From contig NZ_AUIX01000001.1 of NCBI RefSeq assembly GCF_000423925.1, forward strand, positions 248,001-312,000: a DNA stretch of 64,000 nucleotides, read 5' to 3'. Source of the stretch: Butyrivibrio sp. VCD2006. GTDB taxonomy: Bacteria; Bacillota; Clostridia; Lachnospirales; Lachnospiraceae. Below the pieces are notes generated by a model, which was given only the letters and a program-made list of their open reading frames with translations, was not told the DNA's origin and did no database searches. The number at the start of each line of letters is the position of its first letter. The stretch's first letter is position 1. Below are positions 47,573 through 60,375 of the stretch, in pieces. The position numbers and the translations under genes were made by a program.

Positions 47573-49021
47573 TTACTTACCTATTGTTTCCATTCTTCGC
47601 ATATTCTTTAAATTATCATCGGTTTCTTTTAGCATTTCCCTTAGAGAGAGGCTCTCTTCATAACTAAATTCACAGATAGAATAAATAAGGTGATTGAGAT
47701 ATTTTGTGTTTTCCATGAGTAGCTTATTATTGTGTCTTGCCATTTCTATTCTGAGTTCTTCGGCCTTATCCTCTTCATCAGTGACCTGAATTACTGCGAA
47801 CTCATCACCGCGTATTCTTCCGCAGACACTGTTTTCTCCGAATACTTCATTAAGTATCCCTGCAACTCTTTTTACAGCATTATCACCTTCATCATGTCCG
47901 TGAATTGTATTGATATTCTTTAAGGAATCCATGTCAATGTATGACACAACTGCATATTTTCCTTCCTTAAAGTCAGATTTTAATAAATCATATGCCTTGG
48001 CGAAAAATCCTCTTCTGTTTGGAAGATCGGTAAGATAATCCTTATCTCCAATATGATCAAGAACAGAACCGTCTCTTGCGAGTTCTTCCTGACATTGTAT
48101 AAGCTCTTTTTCTGTATCGGACAAATATTTTCTAAGGAAATTGATTCTTATTCCACCAAGTATCATGCCTGTTATGAGATCGTCATAAGAGCCAAGTCTT
48201 ATACTCTCATCGAATCCCATAATATAAAAACCATATTGTTCTTCTCGTCTGAAAACATTTCTAATTATCTTTGTTCCACTGATTTCAGATTTATCAAAAA
48301 TATCAGAAGTCTCCAGATCTTTTATTTTTTCTCTCTTTGCAGCTTTTTTGTCATGGATAGCTACTACACGTTTGCAATGCTTTGGTACCTTCCATCCCTT
48401 CTTGAAGGTGCATATCTGAGGACTCTCCAAAAGGAATATTTCTATGTTATCAAAGCAGGAGACCATTTTCTTTACAGTTGCATCATAATTGTCTTTTGCG
48501 TAGTTATCCTGACCTGACAATTCTGAAAACTTTGCAGCCTTATTTATCACATTAATGAACAGCTCATTTGAAAGCTCACTGATTTCCTGTCTTTTAGCTT
48601 TTACGTCATTACCTGTGATTTTGTTAATTATCTGTTCGATTGAGAGAAATCCTATTTCATATGGATCGGTGCCTTTTTCATAGGTCACCTTTTCAAAACC
48701 TTCCATATCCGAAACGGTAAGAAGAGGCTTTTTTCCAAACTGCTTTAAAAAGGCTTCTTTTTTGAGGATAGGAGCATCTTTTCCAATGCTCTCTATATCC
48801 ACAATAAGCCCATCAAAGCCTGCTTCATAGATGTAATCATATACAGCCTGATACTGATAATCATATGCTCTGTCTTCACTATATGATTTATCAGTAACAA
48901 TAAACTTACCGGGGAAAATGACAAGCTCCACCCCTAAGTCTCTGGCTGCTACATCTGCACCAAGACAAATATTACATGCTTTATTGTCTTTAAATTCAGA
49001 TATTAAAAGTCCAACTCTCAT
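47573..49021 (-). CDS. GGDEF protein with LacI-type periplasmic-binding-like sensor domain
   Basis: 482 residues, no signal peptide or membrane helix. Residues 1-280 look like the sugar-binding fold of LacI/PBP1 regulators (MRVGLLISEFKDNKACNICLGADVAARDLG, FDGLIVDIES, DPYEIGFLSIEQIINKITG) but without the HTH. A short linker leads to a GGDEF domain at about 320-482: YLTDLPNRRGFF, YIDMDSLKNINTIHGHDEGDNAVK and GRIRGDEFA. The RGDEF variant can still be active. It is 5 nt after gyrA and so shares its transcript. Likely a cytosolic ligand-controlled diguanylate cyclase. Confidence 0.85.
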   Translation of the reverse strand: MRVGLLISEFKDNKACNICLGADVAARDLGVELVIFPGKFIVTDKSYSEDRAYDYQYQAVYDYIYEAGFDGLIVDIESIGKDAPILKKEAFLKQFGKKPLLTVSDMEGFEKVTYEKGTDPYEIGFLSIEQIINKITGNDVKAKRQEISELSNELFINVINKAAKFSELSGQDNYAKDNYDATVKKMVSCFDNIEIFLLESPQICTFKKGWKVPKHCKRVVAIHDKKAAKREKIKDLETSDIFDKSEISGTKIIRNVFRREEQYGFYIMGFDESIRLGSYDDLITGMILGGIRINFLRKYLSDTEKELIQCQEELARDGSVLDHIGDKDYLTDLPNRRGFFAKAYDLLKSDFKEGKYAVVSYIDMDSLKNINTIHGHDEGDNAVKRVAGILNEVFGENSVCGRIRGDEFAVIQVTDEEDKAEELRIEMARHNNKLLMENTKYLNHLIYSICEFSYEESLSLREMLKETDDNLKNMRRMETIGK

Positions 49022-49026
49022 AAGAT

Positions 49027-51663
49027 TTACTCTTCGTCTGTGTCTTCAGTATCGTCCTCTGACTCATCGATATCATCATCAAATTCGTCATCAGCTATCA
49101 TTTCTTCATCTTCGGGAATATCTTCCATAGCATCCTCAATATTCTCGAACTCTTCATCACCATTTGATATCTTTTCACGTACCTTGGCAATTGCAACAAC
49201 ACTGACACCCTTGTCAAGATTTATCATCTTAACACCGGATGTTACTCTGCCGTGAATGGTTATTTCTTCCATTCGGAGCTGAATAAGTATTCCACTGTCG
49301 GTGATCATCATGATTTCATGCTCATCCTTAACAGCCTTAACACCTATTACATTTCCGGTTTTTTCTGTAATCTTATAACACTTAACACCCTTACCGCCAC
49401 GAAGCTGGATATGGAATTCAGAAAGTTCGGTTCTCTTTCCATAGCCTTTTTCGGAAACTATAAGAAGTGAATCACCCTGGGAATTAAGCTGCATTCCTAC
49501 AACTTCATCCTGATCTCCGAGCATGATACCTCTTACACCCATGGAAGATCTTCCTGTAGGTCTTACATCTGTTTCCTTGAATCTGATACACATACCATTT
49601 CTGGTAACAAGGAAAATCTCTGAATCTGACTTTGTTGTCTTTACTTCGATAAGTTCATCATCATCATCAAGATTTATAGCTGTAAGTCCGTTCTTTCTTA
49701 CATTGGCAAATTCCATGACTGAGGTTTTCTTTACAGTACCTTTTTTTGTTACCATAAAGAGGTTTTTACCCTCAGAGTATCCCTTAATCGGAATTGTCGC
49801 AGTGATTTTTTCCTCAGGTGAAAGCTGCAGAAGATTTACTATTGCAGTTCCCCTTGATGTTCTTGAAGCCTCAGGAATCTGATATGCCTTAAGTCTGTAG
49901 GCACGTCCCTTATTGGTAAAGAACATTATGTAATTATGAGTTGTGGTCATAAGGAGATCTTCCACATAATCGTTTTCAATTGTGGATATTCCCTTTATTC
50001 CCTTACCTCCGCGGTTCTGAGCACGGAAGTTATCGATTGACATACGCTTAATATATCCAACGTTTGTCATGGCAATGATTGTATTAACATTTGGTATCAT
50101 ATCCTCAATGTTGATGTCGGAATCATCATGTCCGATCTGAGTCTTACGATCATCACCGTATTTATCTGAAATCTCAGTAATTTCCTTCTTGATAACTCCA
50201 AGGAGTACCTTCTTGTCAGAAAGAATGAGCTTCAATTCTTCAATCTTCTTTAAGAGTTCAGCATGCTCCTGCTCAAGCTTATCTCTCTCCAAACCGGTGA
50301 GAGTACGAAGACGCATGTCAACGATAGCCTGTGCCTGAACTTCTGAAAGTCCAAAGCGCTCCATCAACTGTTCTTTTGCTATCTGAACAGTTGCACTTCC
50401 GCGGATAATCTTGATAACTTCATCGATATTATCAAGAGCTATCAGTAATCCCTCAACAATGTGATTTCTCTCTTCAGCTTTGTTGAGATCATATTTTGTT
50501 CTTCTTGTTACTACCTCTTCCTGATGAACGATGTAGTGGTGAAGCATATCAACAAGTCCAAGAACCTTGGGCTCATTATTTACAAGAGAGAGCATAATGA
50601 TTCCAAAGGAATCCTGCATCTGTGTATGTTTGAAAAGACGATTGAGCATAACATTTGCATTAACATCATGTCTGAGCTCAATAACAATTCTCATACCTTC
50701 ACGGTCAGATTCATCACGAAGAGCTGTGATTCCATCAAGCTTTTTAAGCTTTACATACTCAGCTATTTTTGAAATAAGATTAGCCTTGTTAACAAGATAG
50801 GGGAGTTCTGTAACGATAATTCTACTCTTTCCATTAGGCATAGTCTCGATATCTGTAACAGCACGAACTATAACCTTACCTCTACCTGTTCTGTATGCTT
50901 CCTCAGCTCCTCTTGTTCCGAGAATAATGCCACCAGTCGGGAAATCAGGGGCCTTCACGATTGGAAGAAGTTCTTCGATGTCAGTCTCTCTGTCTTCATT
51001 TACTTTGTTGTCAATCATTTTTACAACAGCAGCAATTACCTCTCTTAAGTTGTGAGGAGGTATATTTGTTGCCATACCGACAGCGATACCAGTTGTTCCG
51101 TTTACAAGAAGATTAGGAAATCTTGCAGGAAGAACAGCCGGCTCTTTTTCTGTTTCATCAAAGTTAGGTGTGAAATCAACTGTATCTTTGTTTATATCAG
51201 CTGTCATCTCCATTGAAATCTTGGAGAGACGAGCCTCTGTGTATCGCATGGCAGCTGCACCATCGCCATCCACAGAGCCAAAGTTACCATGTCCATCAAC
51301 AAGACAGTATCTCATGGACCATGGCTGTGCCATATTTACCAATGCTCCGTAAATTGAGCTGTCACCGTGAGGGTGGAATTTACCCATTGTATCACCGACG
51401 ATACGAGCACATTTACGATGCGGCTTATCAGGGCCATTGTTCAGCTCTATCATTGAGTAGAGAATTCTTCTCTGTACCGGCTTAAGTCCGTCTCTGACAT
51501 CAGGAAGAGCACGAGATGCGATTACACTCATAGCATAATCAATGTAATCAGACTCCATTGTCTTCTGAAGGTCTACTTCTTTAATTCTGTCAGTGGTTAC
51601 CTGGTCAAATACGTCATCCGCCAGGTCTTCACCATTCTGATTATTGTTATTGTTATCTGCCAT
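49027..51663 (-). CDS. gyrA: DNA gyrase subunit A
   Basis: 878 residues. Introduces negative supercoils with GyrB. Active-site Tyr is Y141 in [11 protein letters not shown]. The QRRILYSM helix region and six C-terminal beta-pinwheel repeats including the GyrA box (QNRGGKGI) are present. The last 45 residues or so are extremely acidic (runs of D and E), making it about 50 residues longer than many homologues. It follows gyrB by 11 nt. Confidence 0.97.
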   Translation of the reverse strand: MADNNNNNQNGEDLADDVFDQVTTDRIKEVDLQKTMESDYIDYAMSVIASRALPDVRDGLKPVQRRILYSMIELNNGPDKPHRKCARIVGDTMGKFHPHGDSSIYGALVNMAQPWSMRYCLVDGHGNFGSVDGDGAAAMRYTEARLSKISMEMTADINKDTVDFTPNFDETEKEPAVLPARFPNLLVNGTTGIAVGMATNIPPHNLREVIAAVVKMIDNKVNEDRETDIEELLPIVKAPDFPTGGIILGTRGAEEAYRTGRGKVIVRAVTDIETMPNGKSRIIVTELPYLVNKANLISKIAEYVKLKKLDGITALRDESDREGMRIVIELRHDVNANVMLNRLFKHTQMQDSFGIIMLSLVNNEPKVLGLVDMLHHYIVHQEEVVTRRTKYDLNKAEERNHIVEGLLIALDNIDEVIKIIRGSATVQIAKEQLMERFGLSEVQAQAIVDMRLRTLTGLERDKLEQEHAELLKKIEELKLILSDKKVLLGVIKKEITEISDKYGDDRKTQIGHDDSDINIEDMIPNVNTIIAMTNVGYIKRMSIDNFRAQNRGGKGIKGISTIENDYVEDLLMTTTHNYIMFFTNKGRAYRLKAYQIPEASRTSRGTAIVNLLQLSPEEKITATIPIKGYSEGKNLFMVTKKGTVKKTSVMEFANVRKNGLTAINLDDDDELIEVKTTKSDSEIFLVTRNGMCIRFKETDVRPTGRSSMGVRGIMLGDQDEVVGMQLNSQGDSLLIVSEKGYGKRTELSEFHIQLRGGKGVKCYKITEKTGNVIGVKAVKDEHEIMMITDSGILIQLRMEEITIHGRVTSGVKMINLDKGVSVVAIAKVREKISNGDEEFENIEDAMEDIPEDEEMIADDEFDDDIDESEDDTEDTDEE

Positions 51664-51674
51664 TTTTTATCCTC

Positions 51675-54719
<3,045 letters not shown>

Positions 54720-54723
<4 letters not shown>

Positions 54724-54941
54724 TTTTTTATCTGTACCTGAACATTCTCGTATTCGACTATATCTCCATCATAGAGTTTTCTTCCTCTTCTGGTTTCAAC
54801 TTCGCCGTTTACCTTAACAAGGCCATTTTGAATATCAACCTTGGCATCAACTCCTGATTCCTCGAGACCTGCTTTTTTCATAGCCTGTCCAAGTTTTATG
54901 AATTCATCGCTTTCTCTTAAATTAACTGTTATATTTTCCAT
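54720..54941 (-). CDS. yaaA: S4-domain RNA-binding protein (YaaA-type)
   Basis: 73 residues with one S4 fold (FIKLGQAMKKAGLEESGVDAKVDIQNGLVKVNGEVETRRGRKLYDGDIV). Widely conserved between dnaN and recF in Firmicutes; proposed to act in ribosome assembly. 3 nt after dnaN and 4-bp overlap with recF. Confidence 0.9.
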
Positions 54942-54944
54942 TTC

Positions 54945-56054
54945 TTAGCTCACTGTCGTAAAGTTTATAGGAAGTACAAGATAAATATAGCTGGAATCCT
55001 TATCTCTGATAAAGCAGGGAGCCTTAGGATTAACCATATAAATATCTATAGTTTCATCATCAATAGCGCGTAACGCATCAATTAAGAATTTAGGGTTAAA
55101 GCCAATAATAAGATCCTTACCCTGTTTTTCAATTTCAATCTCTTCATCCATACTTCCGATGGTTGAGTTGATCTTCAATTCCAATTTTTCATCAGTTATA
55201 GAAATGATTACGGGCTTCTTATCGCCTTCCTTTACAAGAAGAGTTGCTCTGTCTATACAATCAAGCATCTCTTTTCTTGAAATAGTCATTTTTGTTTCAT
55301 AATCACTTGAAAGCATCTGATCAATATTGAAATACTCACCTTCAAGAAGTCTGGACACAACAATAGTTCTGTCAAACTCAAATAAAATGTGCTTATCAGT
55401 GAAGAAAATATCAACATTATTCTCGGTACTGTCTGTAATTATCTTACTGATATCAGACAGTGTTTTACCGGGAACAACTACTTTTCTTGATTCATATGAA
55501 TTTTGAAGTTTAATTTTACGGATAGATATACGATGTCCATCAAGTGAAACCAGTTTAAGAGTATCCTGATTAATCTCAAAAAGCTCACCACTCATCATCT
55601 TGTTGGCATCATTCTCCGCAATAGAGAATATTGTCTGTTGAATAATATTCTTAAGAGTATACTGAGATACGGATATACCGTCTATTCTCTCTATGTTTGG
55701 AAGATATGTAAAATCATCAGCATTTCTTCCAACAATACTGAATTTAGCCTTTTCACAACTAATGGTAACTTTACCGTTAGCATCAGCTTCAATTGTAACA
55801 TCGCTGTCAGGTAATTTTCTTATAATATCAAAGAATATCTTTGCATCAATTGCAATATATCCTCTCTCTATGATATTACCGTCTACCTCCGTCTGAATTC
55901 CAAGATCAATATCATTGGCGATAAATTTGATAACTCCTTCAGTTGCATCAACAAGGATGCACTCTAATATTGACATTGTTGTCTTATTGGGAACAGCCTT
56001 TGATACAATCTGTAATCCTGCAATAAGATTTGATTTGGAACAAACGAACTTCAT
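54945..56054 (-). CDS. dnaN: DNA polymerase III beta subunit (sliding clamp)
   Basis: 369 residues, three clamp domains. Typical segments: FIANDIDLGIQTEV, KLPDSDVTIEAD, GHRISIRKIKL, and the C-terminal APCFIRDKDSSYIYLVLPI. It forms the ring that tethers the polymerase. It lies downstream of dnaA across an AT-rich gap of 304 bp. Confidence 0.97.
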   Translation of the reverse strand: MKFVCSKSNLIAGLQIVSKAVPNKTTMSILECILVDATEGVIKFIANDIDLGIQTEVDGNIIERGYIAIDAKIFFDIIRKLPDSDVTIEADANGKVTISCEKAKFSIVGRNADDFTYLPNIERIDGISVSQYTLKNIIQQTIFSIAENDANKMMSGELFEINQDTLKLVSLDGHRISIRKIKLQNSYESRKVVVPGKTLSDISKIITDSTENNVDIFFTDKHILFEFDRTIVVSRLLEGEYFNIDQMLSSDYETKMTISRKEMLDCIDRATLLVKEGDKKPVIISITDEKLELKINSTIGSMDEEIEIEKQGKDLIIGFNPKFLIDALRAIDDETIDIYMVNPKAPCFIRDKDSSYIYLVLPINFTTVS

Positions 56055-56358
56055 GAATTTTTATAACTCCCTTCAGCGAGAAATGATTATGCACAAACGG
56101 CCATATATAAATTAATTAATATTATTTAATAGTATAAATAATAATAGGTGTTGATTTGTGGAAATCCCTATCTATTATACAATTTATCTGGCTTATTTAC
56201 AAATTTTTAATAGTTGATAAATAAAAATTTAATGTTGAAAAGTAAAATGTTGTACACAAGCCAAATTTTGCGATTTGAGACTATAAAATAGTTTTCCACT
56301 CTTATCCCCAGTTTATAAACAATTTATAAAGAATTTATAAACTGAGTTATCCACTTTA
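56055..56358. other. dnaA-dnaN intergenic region, likely unwinding part of oriC
   Basis: Very AT-rich. Three TTTATAAA blocks lie in a row at about 56312-56341. DnaA-box-like sites: TTATCCCCA (56302-56310) and TTATCCACT (56347-56355), each one mismatch from TTATCCACA, and a TTTTCCACT. In Bacillus the unwinding element lies in the same gap, so a bipartite origin is likely. No gene here. Confidence 0.65.
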
Positions 56359-57750
56359 TCAGGCTGAAGGGTTTAACTTCTTATTAATGATATCCAGATT
56401 TCTACTTAAGTCTTCATCGACAGTAAGAAGATCCTTTATTTTGCTTATTCCACTCATTACAGTTGTATGGTCCTTCTTACCGAGGGATTTACCAATCTCT
56501 TCGAGAGGAGCATCTGTAAGTTCTCTTGCAAGATACATTACTATCTGTCTTGGAAGAACAATTTCCTTATTTCTTTTCTTTGAAACAATATCTTCCTGCT
56601 TAACACCAAACTGCTCACAAACAGTACTTATAATAAGAGGAATTGTTATCACCTTTGAAAAATCAGGATAAATGATATCTTTTAAAGCTTCCTTTGCATT
56701 TTCAAGGTTTATTTCTACGTTATATAATCTTGAATAAGCGATTATCTTATTATATGCACCTTCAAGCTCACGGATATTTGACTTAATGTTTGTTGCTATA
56801 TACTCAAATATCTCATCATCAATATGCTTGGAGTAGCTTTCAGCATTCTTTTTAAGAATAGCCATTCTTGTTTCATAGTCAGGTGCCTGGATATCTGAGA
56901 TAAGACCCATCTCAAATCTTGATCTGAATCTCTCTTCAAGTGTTTCCATTTCCTTAGGCGGTTTATCTGATGAAATGATGATCTGTTTTCCGGACTGATG
57001 AAGTACGTTAAAGGTATGGAAGAATTCTTCCTGTGTACTTTCCTTTCCTATAATAAACTGAACATCGTCTACCATAAGAACGTCAACTGTACGGTATTTT
57101 TCACGAAGTCTGCTCATTGCCTCAGCTTTACCACTTCTGATGGATTCAATAACTTCATTAGTAAACTGCTCTGATGTAACATAAAGAACCTTGAAGTTAG
57201 GATGATTCTCAATAATGAAATGTCCGATCGCGTGCATCAGGTGGGTTTTACCAAGTCCGGGTCCTCCATATAAGAAAAGAGGGTTGTAGGCTTCTCCCGG
57301 AGATTCTGCTACTGCAAGAGAAGCGTTGTAGGCAAAACGGTTATTTCCACCAACGACATATGTATCAAAAATGTATTTGGGATTAAGACCTGAAAACTCA
57401 TAGTTATTCTGGCCTGATTTAGACTCATTCATATTTTTTGAAGCAGTTTCTTCATTATTAATATGAGCATCTTTTTCTAAAAGAAATTCCACTTCAACAT
57501 TTTCATTTAAAAACTCAGAAAGTGTGACTGTGAAAAACTTCTGATATTTTCTTTCTATATAATTAAGAAAATTGGTATCATCGAAAGGAATTAAAATGAT
57601 AACAGTCCCATTATCATATTTAAAAAAGGACAGGGGCTTGATCCACGTATCGAACGAAATGGCGGTCATACCAAGCTCCACTCTGAGTTCTTCTTTCAGG
57701 CTGTCGAAGTTATCAGCCAGTTTTTGTGTTAATTCTGTAGCTTTTTCCAT
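56359..57750 (-). CDS. dnaA: Chromosomal replication initiator DnaA
   Basis: 463 residues. N-terminal domain I, a variable linker (about 95-125), the AAA+ core with GGPGLGKTHLMHAIG (Walker A), VDVLMVDDVQFI (Walker B) and RFRSRFEMGL (sensor region), and domain IV with LGKKDHTTVMSGISKI that binds the DnaA box. GGGAGAG before the ATG. First gene of the left arm. Confidence 0.98.
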   Translation of the reverse strand: MEKATELTQKLADNFDSLKEELRVELGMTAISFDTWIKPLSFFKYDNGTVIILIPFDDTNFLNYIERKYQKFFTVTLSEFLNENVEVEFLLEKDAHINNEETASKNMNESKSGQNNYEFSGLNPKYIFDTYVVGGNNRFAYNASLAVAESPGEAYNPLFLYGGPGLGKTHLMHAIGHFIIENHPNFKVLYVTSEQFTNEVIESIRSGKAEAMSRLREKYRTVDVLMVDDVQFIIGKESTQEEFFHTFNVLHQSGKQIIISSDKPPKEMETLEERFRSRFEMGLISDIQAPDYETRMAILKKNAESYSKHIDDEIFEYIATNIKSNIRELEGAYNKIIAYSRLYNVEINLENAKEALKDIIYPDFSKVITIPLIISTVCEQFGVKQEDIVSKKRNKEIVLPRQIVMYLARELTDAPLEEIGKSLGKKDHTTVMSGISKIKDLLTVDEDLSRNLDIINKKLNPSA

Positions 57751-57779
57751 AAATCTCTCCCATAGTAAGTTTAGAGTTT

Positions 57780-57808
57780 ATTTTATAATATGGATAACTA
57801 AATATCAA
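57780..57808 (-). promoter_or_regulatory. dnaA promoter with internal DnaA box
   Basis: On the minus strand TTGATA (57803-57808), 17-nt spacer, TAAAAT (57780-57785). The near-consensus DnaA box 57789-57797 lies in the spacer, the expected layout for autorepression. Confidence 0.65.
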
Positions 57809-58133
57809 ACTGATGGAAATTGTGGATAACTTTTTTAAAAAATATTAAAAAAAATATTATAAGAGAGACACGAGTGGAAAAGTGGAAAAGTGTAATTAAC
57901 TTATTCACCGCCCGAAAGCCGCATAAATACTGAAATGTTGAAAATATTAAAAAATGAACCCAAAATGTTTTCCACATCTAATCCACATTTTGTGGATAAA
58001 AAATATAAATTTACAGATAATAACAACTTATCCACAAAATCAACATTTAGATGTGGATAACTTTTTTTCACACCATATATTGGATTAATTTTTTTTAAAC
58101 TTTTTTGAGAGTTATCCACAATTATTTTGATAC

Positions 58134-58162
58134 TTGACGTAAAAGCCTAATTTTATTATAAT
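58134..58162 (+). promoter_or_regulatory. rpmH promoter
   Basis: TTGACG (58134-58139), 17-nt spacer, TATAAT (58157-58162). A perfect DnaA box ends 13 bp upstream of the -35. Confidence 0.85.
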
Positions 58163-58237
58163 AACAACGATTTTTTCTGATTCAGACAATTATTTAATTT
58201 GCTTAATAGATTGTTAAAAAGGAGGTGTATTTCGACT

Positions 58238-58372
58238 ATGAAGAGAACTTATCAGCCGCATAAGCTTCAGAGAGCTCGTGTTCACGGCTTTAGAGCAAGA
58301 ATGGCAACTAAGGGAGGCAGAAAGGTACTTGCTGCCAGAAGACTTAAGGGTAGAAAGAGAATATCTGCATAA
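58238..58372 (+). CDS. rpmH: 50S ribosomal protein L34
   Basis: 44 residues, opening [19 protein letters not shown] and ending GRKRISA, the standard L34 sequence. AAGGAGGTG lies 11 nt upstream. First gene right of the origin and start of the rpmH-rnpA-yidD-yidC-khpB-mnmE-mnmG series. Confidence 0.98.
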   Translation: MKRTYQPHKLQRARVHGFRARMATKGGRKVLAARRLKGRKRISA

Positions 58373-58376
58373 TAAG

Positions 58377-58454
58377 GACCACATCATATTGTGGTCTTGT
58401 TACGCGAATGTGCTAGATGCATATTCGCGTATTTTCATATTTCTACGAAATATG
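58377..58454 (+). other. Three consecutive hairpins between rpmH and rnpA
   Basis: GACCACA/TGTGGTC (58377-58383 with 58390-58396), ACGCGAAT/ATTCGCGT (58402-58409 with 58423-58430) and CATATTTC/GAAATATG (58436-58443 with 58447-58454). The second is followed by ATTTT only. They may attenuate or process the transcript so that L34 is made in excess over RnpA. Confidence 0.65.
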
Positions 58455-58491
58455 GTGATCCTGTAAGGTTCACACTAGATGGAATAAATAA

Positions 58492-58869
58492 ATGCAAAAC
58501 ACAGAAAGTTTAAGAAGAACTGCTGATTTTCAGCTTGTTTATAAAACCGGTAAAAGCTACGCAGATAAAAATATTGTTATCTATGTCAGAGAAAATCAGA
58601 CCGATATAAACAGACTTGGAATATCAGCCAGTAAAAAAGTAGGGAACAGTATTGTAAGGCACAGGTTTGCAAGACTAGTTCGAGAAGTTTACCGACTACA
58701 TGAAAATATATTTAATAGTGGTTTAGATATAGTAGTCGTGGCCAGAAACCGTGCGAAGGAAGCTAGTTATTTTGATATCGAAAAATCCTTTTTATATCTG
58801 GCCGGTAAGTCTCATCTAAGAAAAAATGATGAGGTGCAAGATGAAGAAAATACTGATATTTTTAATTAG
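58492..58869 (+). CDS. rnpA: Ribonuclease P protein component
   Basis: 125 residues. Binds the RNase P RNA for tRNA 5' maturation. Motif [21 protein letters not shown] (the RNR helix) and the N-terminal [16 protein letters not shown] are typical. Its last codons overlap yidD. Confidence 0.96.
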   Translation: MQNTESLRRTADFQLVYKTGKSYADKNIVIYVRENQTDINRLGISASKKVGNSIVRHRFARLVREVYRLHENIFNSGLDIVVVARNRAKEASYFDIEKSFLYLAGKSHLRKNDEVQDEENTDIFN

Positions 58870-59050
58870 ACTATATCAAAAGTATGTTTCTCCCTTGAAG
58901 AGAACAAAATGTCCATACATACCTACATGTTCACAGTATGGATTAGAAGCAATAGAAAAATATGGTGCGATCAAAGGAAGTTTACTTGCTGCTTGGAGAA
59001 TACTAAGATGTAATCCATTTTCAAGCGGAGGATATGATCCTGTACCATAA
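58841..59050 (+). CDS. yidD: Membrane protein insertion efficiency factor YidD
   Basis: 69 residues from the ATG at 58841 (GAGGTG upstream), overlapping rnpA by 29 bp. [19 protein letters not shown] and [14 protein letters not shown] are the conserved family segments. An amphipathic helix lies at the N-terminus. It helps insertion by YidC, encoded next. Confidence 0.93.
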   Translation: MKKILIFLIRLYQKYVSPLKRTKCPYIPTCSQYGLEAIEKYGAIKGSLLAAWRILRCNPFSSGGYDPVP

Positions 59051-59068
59051 ACTATCGGAGGATTGGTT

Positions 59069-60361
59069 TTGAACATTGTTGCGTTAACTCAATACCAGGG
59101 AAAAATTGTTGGTCCTATTGCGTGGTTACTTGGCCACATTATGAATTGGATTTTCATTTTTCTTGATAAGATTGGTATTCCCAGTACCGGTCTTGCAATT
59201 ATTTTATTTACAATCGTTATGAATATTTTGCTTTTGCCTCTTACTTATAAGCAGCAGAAGTTTTCTAAACTTCAGGCAAAAATGAATCCTGAAATTCAGG
59301 CTATTCAGGCAAAATATAAAGGAAAAAAGGATAATGATTCTGTAATGGCACAGCAGGAAGAAATCAAGGCTGTGTATGCTAAGTATGGTGTTTCACAGAC
59401 AGGTAGCTGTGTTCAGCTTATTATTCAGCTTCCTATAATGATAGCTCTTTACAGAGTTATTTATTCTATGCCTGCTTATGTAACTCAGATTAAGGAAGCT
59501 TTTTATCCTTTAGTTGAACAGCTCAGAACAACAGCAGGATCAAGTGAAGTTCTTCAGACACTTTCAAGTGCTGCTCAGTATTCCAAGCAATTTAAGGCTG
59601 AAGAATTTTTATCTGGTGATATTACTCATATAGAGAATACTTTTATTGATGTTCTTTATAAGGCATCATCAGCTGATTGGGCTACATTAACCGAGAAATT
59701 CGGAAGTCTTTCTGATTCAATAAACAGCACACATACTCTTCTTAATAGGTACAACAGCTTCCTGGGCCTTAACATAGGTGATTCACCTTCTTATATGGTA
59801 CAGACTGCATGGCATAACAAGTCATTTATCATGTTTGTTGTTGCACTTATTATTCCTGTGCTTTCATGTTTGTCACAGTGGATAAGCATAAAGCTTATGC
59901 CTCAGGCAGCTCAGACTTCAAATGATCCTAATGATCAGGCAGCTCAGATGGCTAATTCTATGAAGACTATGAATATGATGATGCCTCTGATGTCATTGTT
60001 CTTCACATTCTCATTCCCTGCAGGTCTTGGTATTTACTGGATAATCGGTGCAGTTGTTCGTACTATCCAGCAGATTTTTATCAATAAGCATATTGATAAG
60101 ATGGATATCGATGCTGAAATTGAGAAGAATGTTGAGAAGTATAATAAGAAGCTTGAGCAGATGAAGCAGACTCCTCAGATGAATCGTTTTGCAAACGTTA
60201 ATACAAGAACTATGAATTCTTATACTTCAACTCGTTCTGAGAAGGAGAAGGAAGAAGGTCTGAAAAAAGCAAACGAAATCTATGAATCAGGCAAGGCTAA
60301 TAAAAAGAGTCTTCTTGCAAGAGCCAATATGGTAAAAGAATTCGATCAGAAGAATAATTAA
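59069..60361 (+). CDS. yidC: Membrane protein insertase YidC/OxaA
   Basis: 430 residues from a TTG at 59069, with GGAGG 7 nt upstream; the TTG at 59063 is too near that site. Hydrophobic segments match the Oxa1 core, with the LLLPLTYKQQKFSKLQAKMNPE hairpin after TM1 and MPLMSLFFTFSFPAGLGIYWI near the end. A long Ser/Thr-rich soluble insert lies between the second and third core helices. The charged tail binds ribosomes in this family. No lipobox is evident. Confidence 0.94.
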   Translation: MNIVALTQYQGKIVGPIAWLLGHIMNWIFIFLDKIGIPSTGLAIILFTIVMNILLLPLTYKQQKFSKLQAKMNPEIQAIQAKYKGKKDNDSVMAQQEEIKAVYAKYGVSQTGSCVQLIIQLPIMIALYRVIYSMPAYVTQIKEAFYPLVEQLRTTAGSSEVLQTLSSAAQYSKQFKAEEFLSGDITHIENTFIDVLYKASSADWATLTEKFGSLSDSINSTHTLLNRYNSFLGLNIGDSPSYMVQTAWHNKSFIMFVVALIIPVLSCLSQWISIKLMPQAAQTSNDPNDQAAQMANSMKTMNMMMPLMSLFFTFSFPAGLGIYWIIGAVVRTIQQIFINKHIDKMDIDAEIEKNVEKYNKKLEQMKQTPQMNRFANVNTRTMNSYTSTRSEKEKEEGLKKANEIYESGKANKKSLLARANMVKEFDQKNN

Positions 60362-60375
60362 TAGGGGATAAAAAA

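Larger units (their letters stand above)
57751..58237. other. oriC: Replication origin (oriC), DnaA-box cluster between dnaA and rpmH
   Basis: Perfect TTATCCACA boxes on either strand at 57821-57829, 57991-57999, 58028-58036, 58052-58060 and 58112-58120. One-mismatch sites at 57789-57797 and 57979-57987 and a weaker one at 57968-57976. Gene strand switches here from leftward to rightward, as expected at the origin. Long A/T runs separate the boxes. Confidence 0.92.

Noticed and set aside
50461..50772. Plus-strand frames within gyrA and gyrB
   Set aside because: They are antisense to well-identified genes and have no supporting signals.
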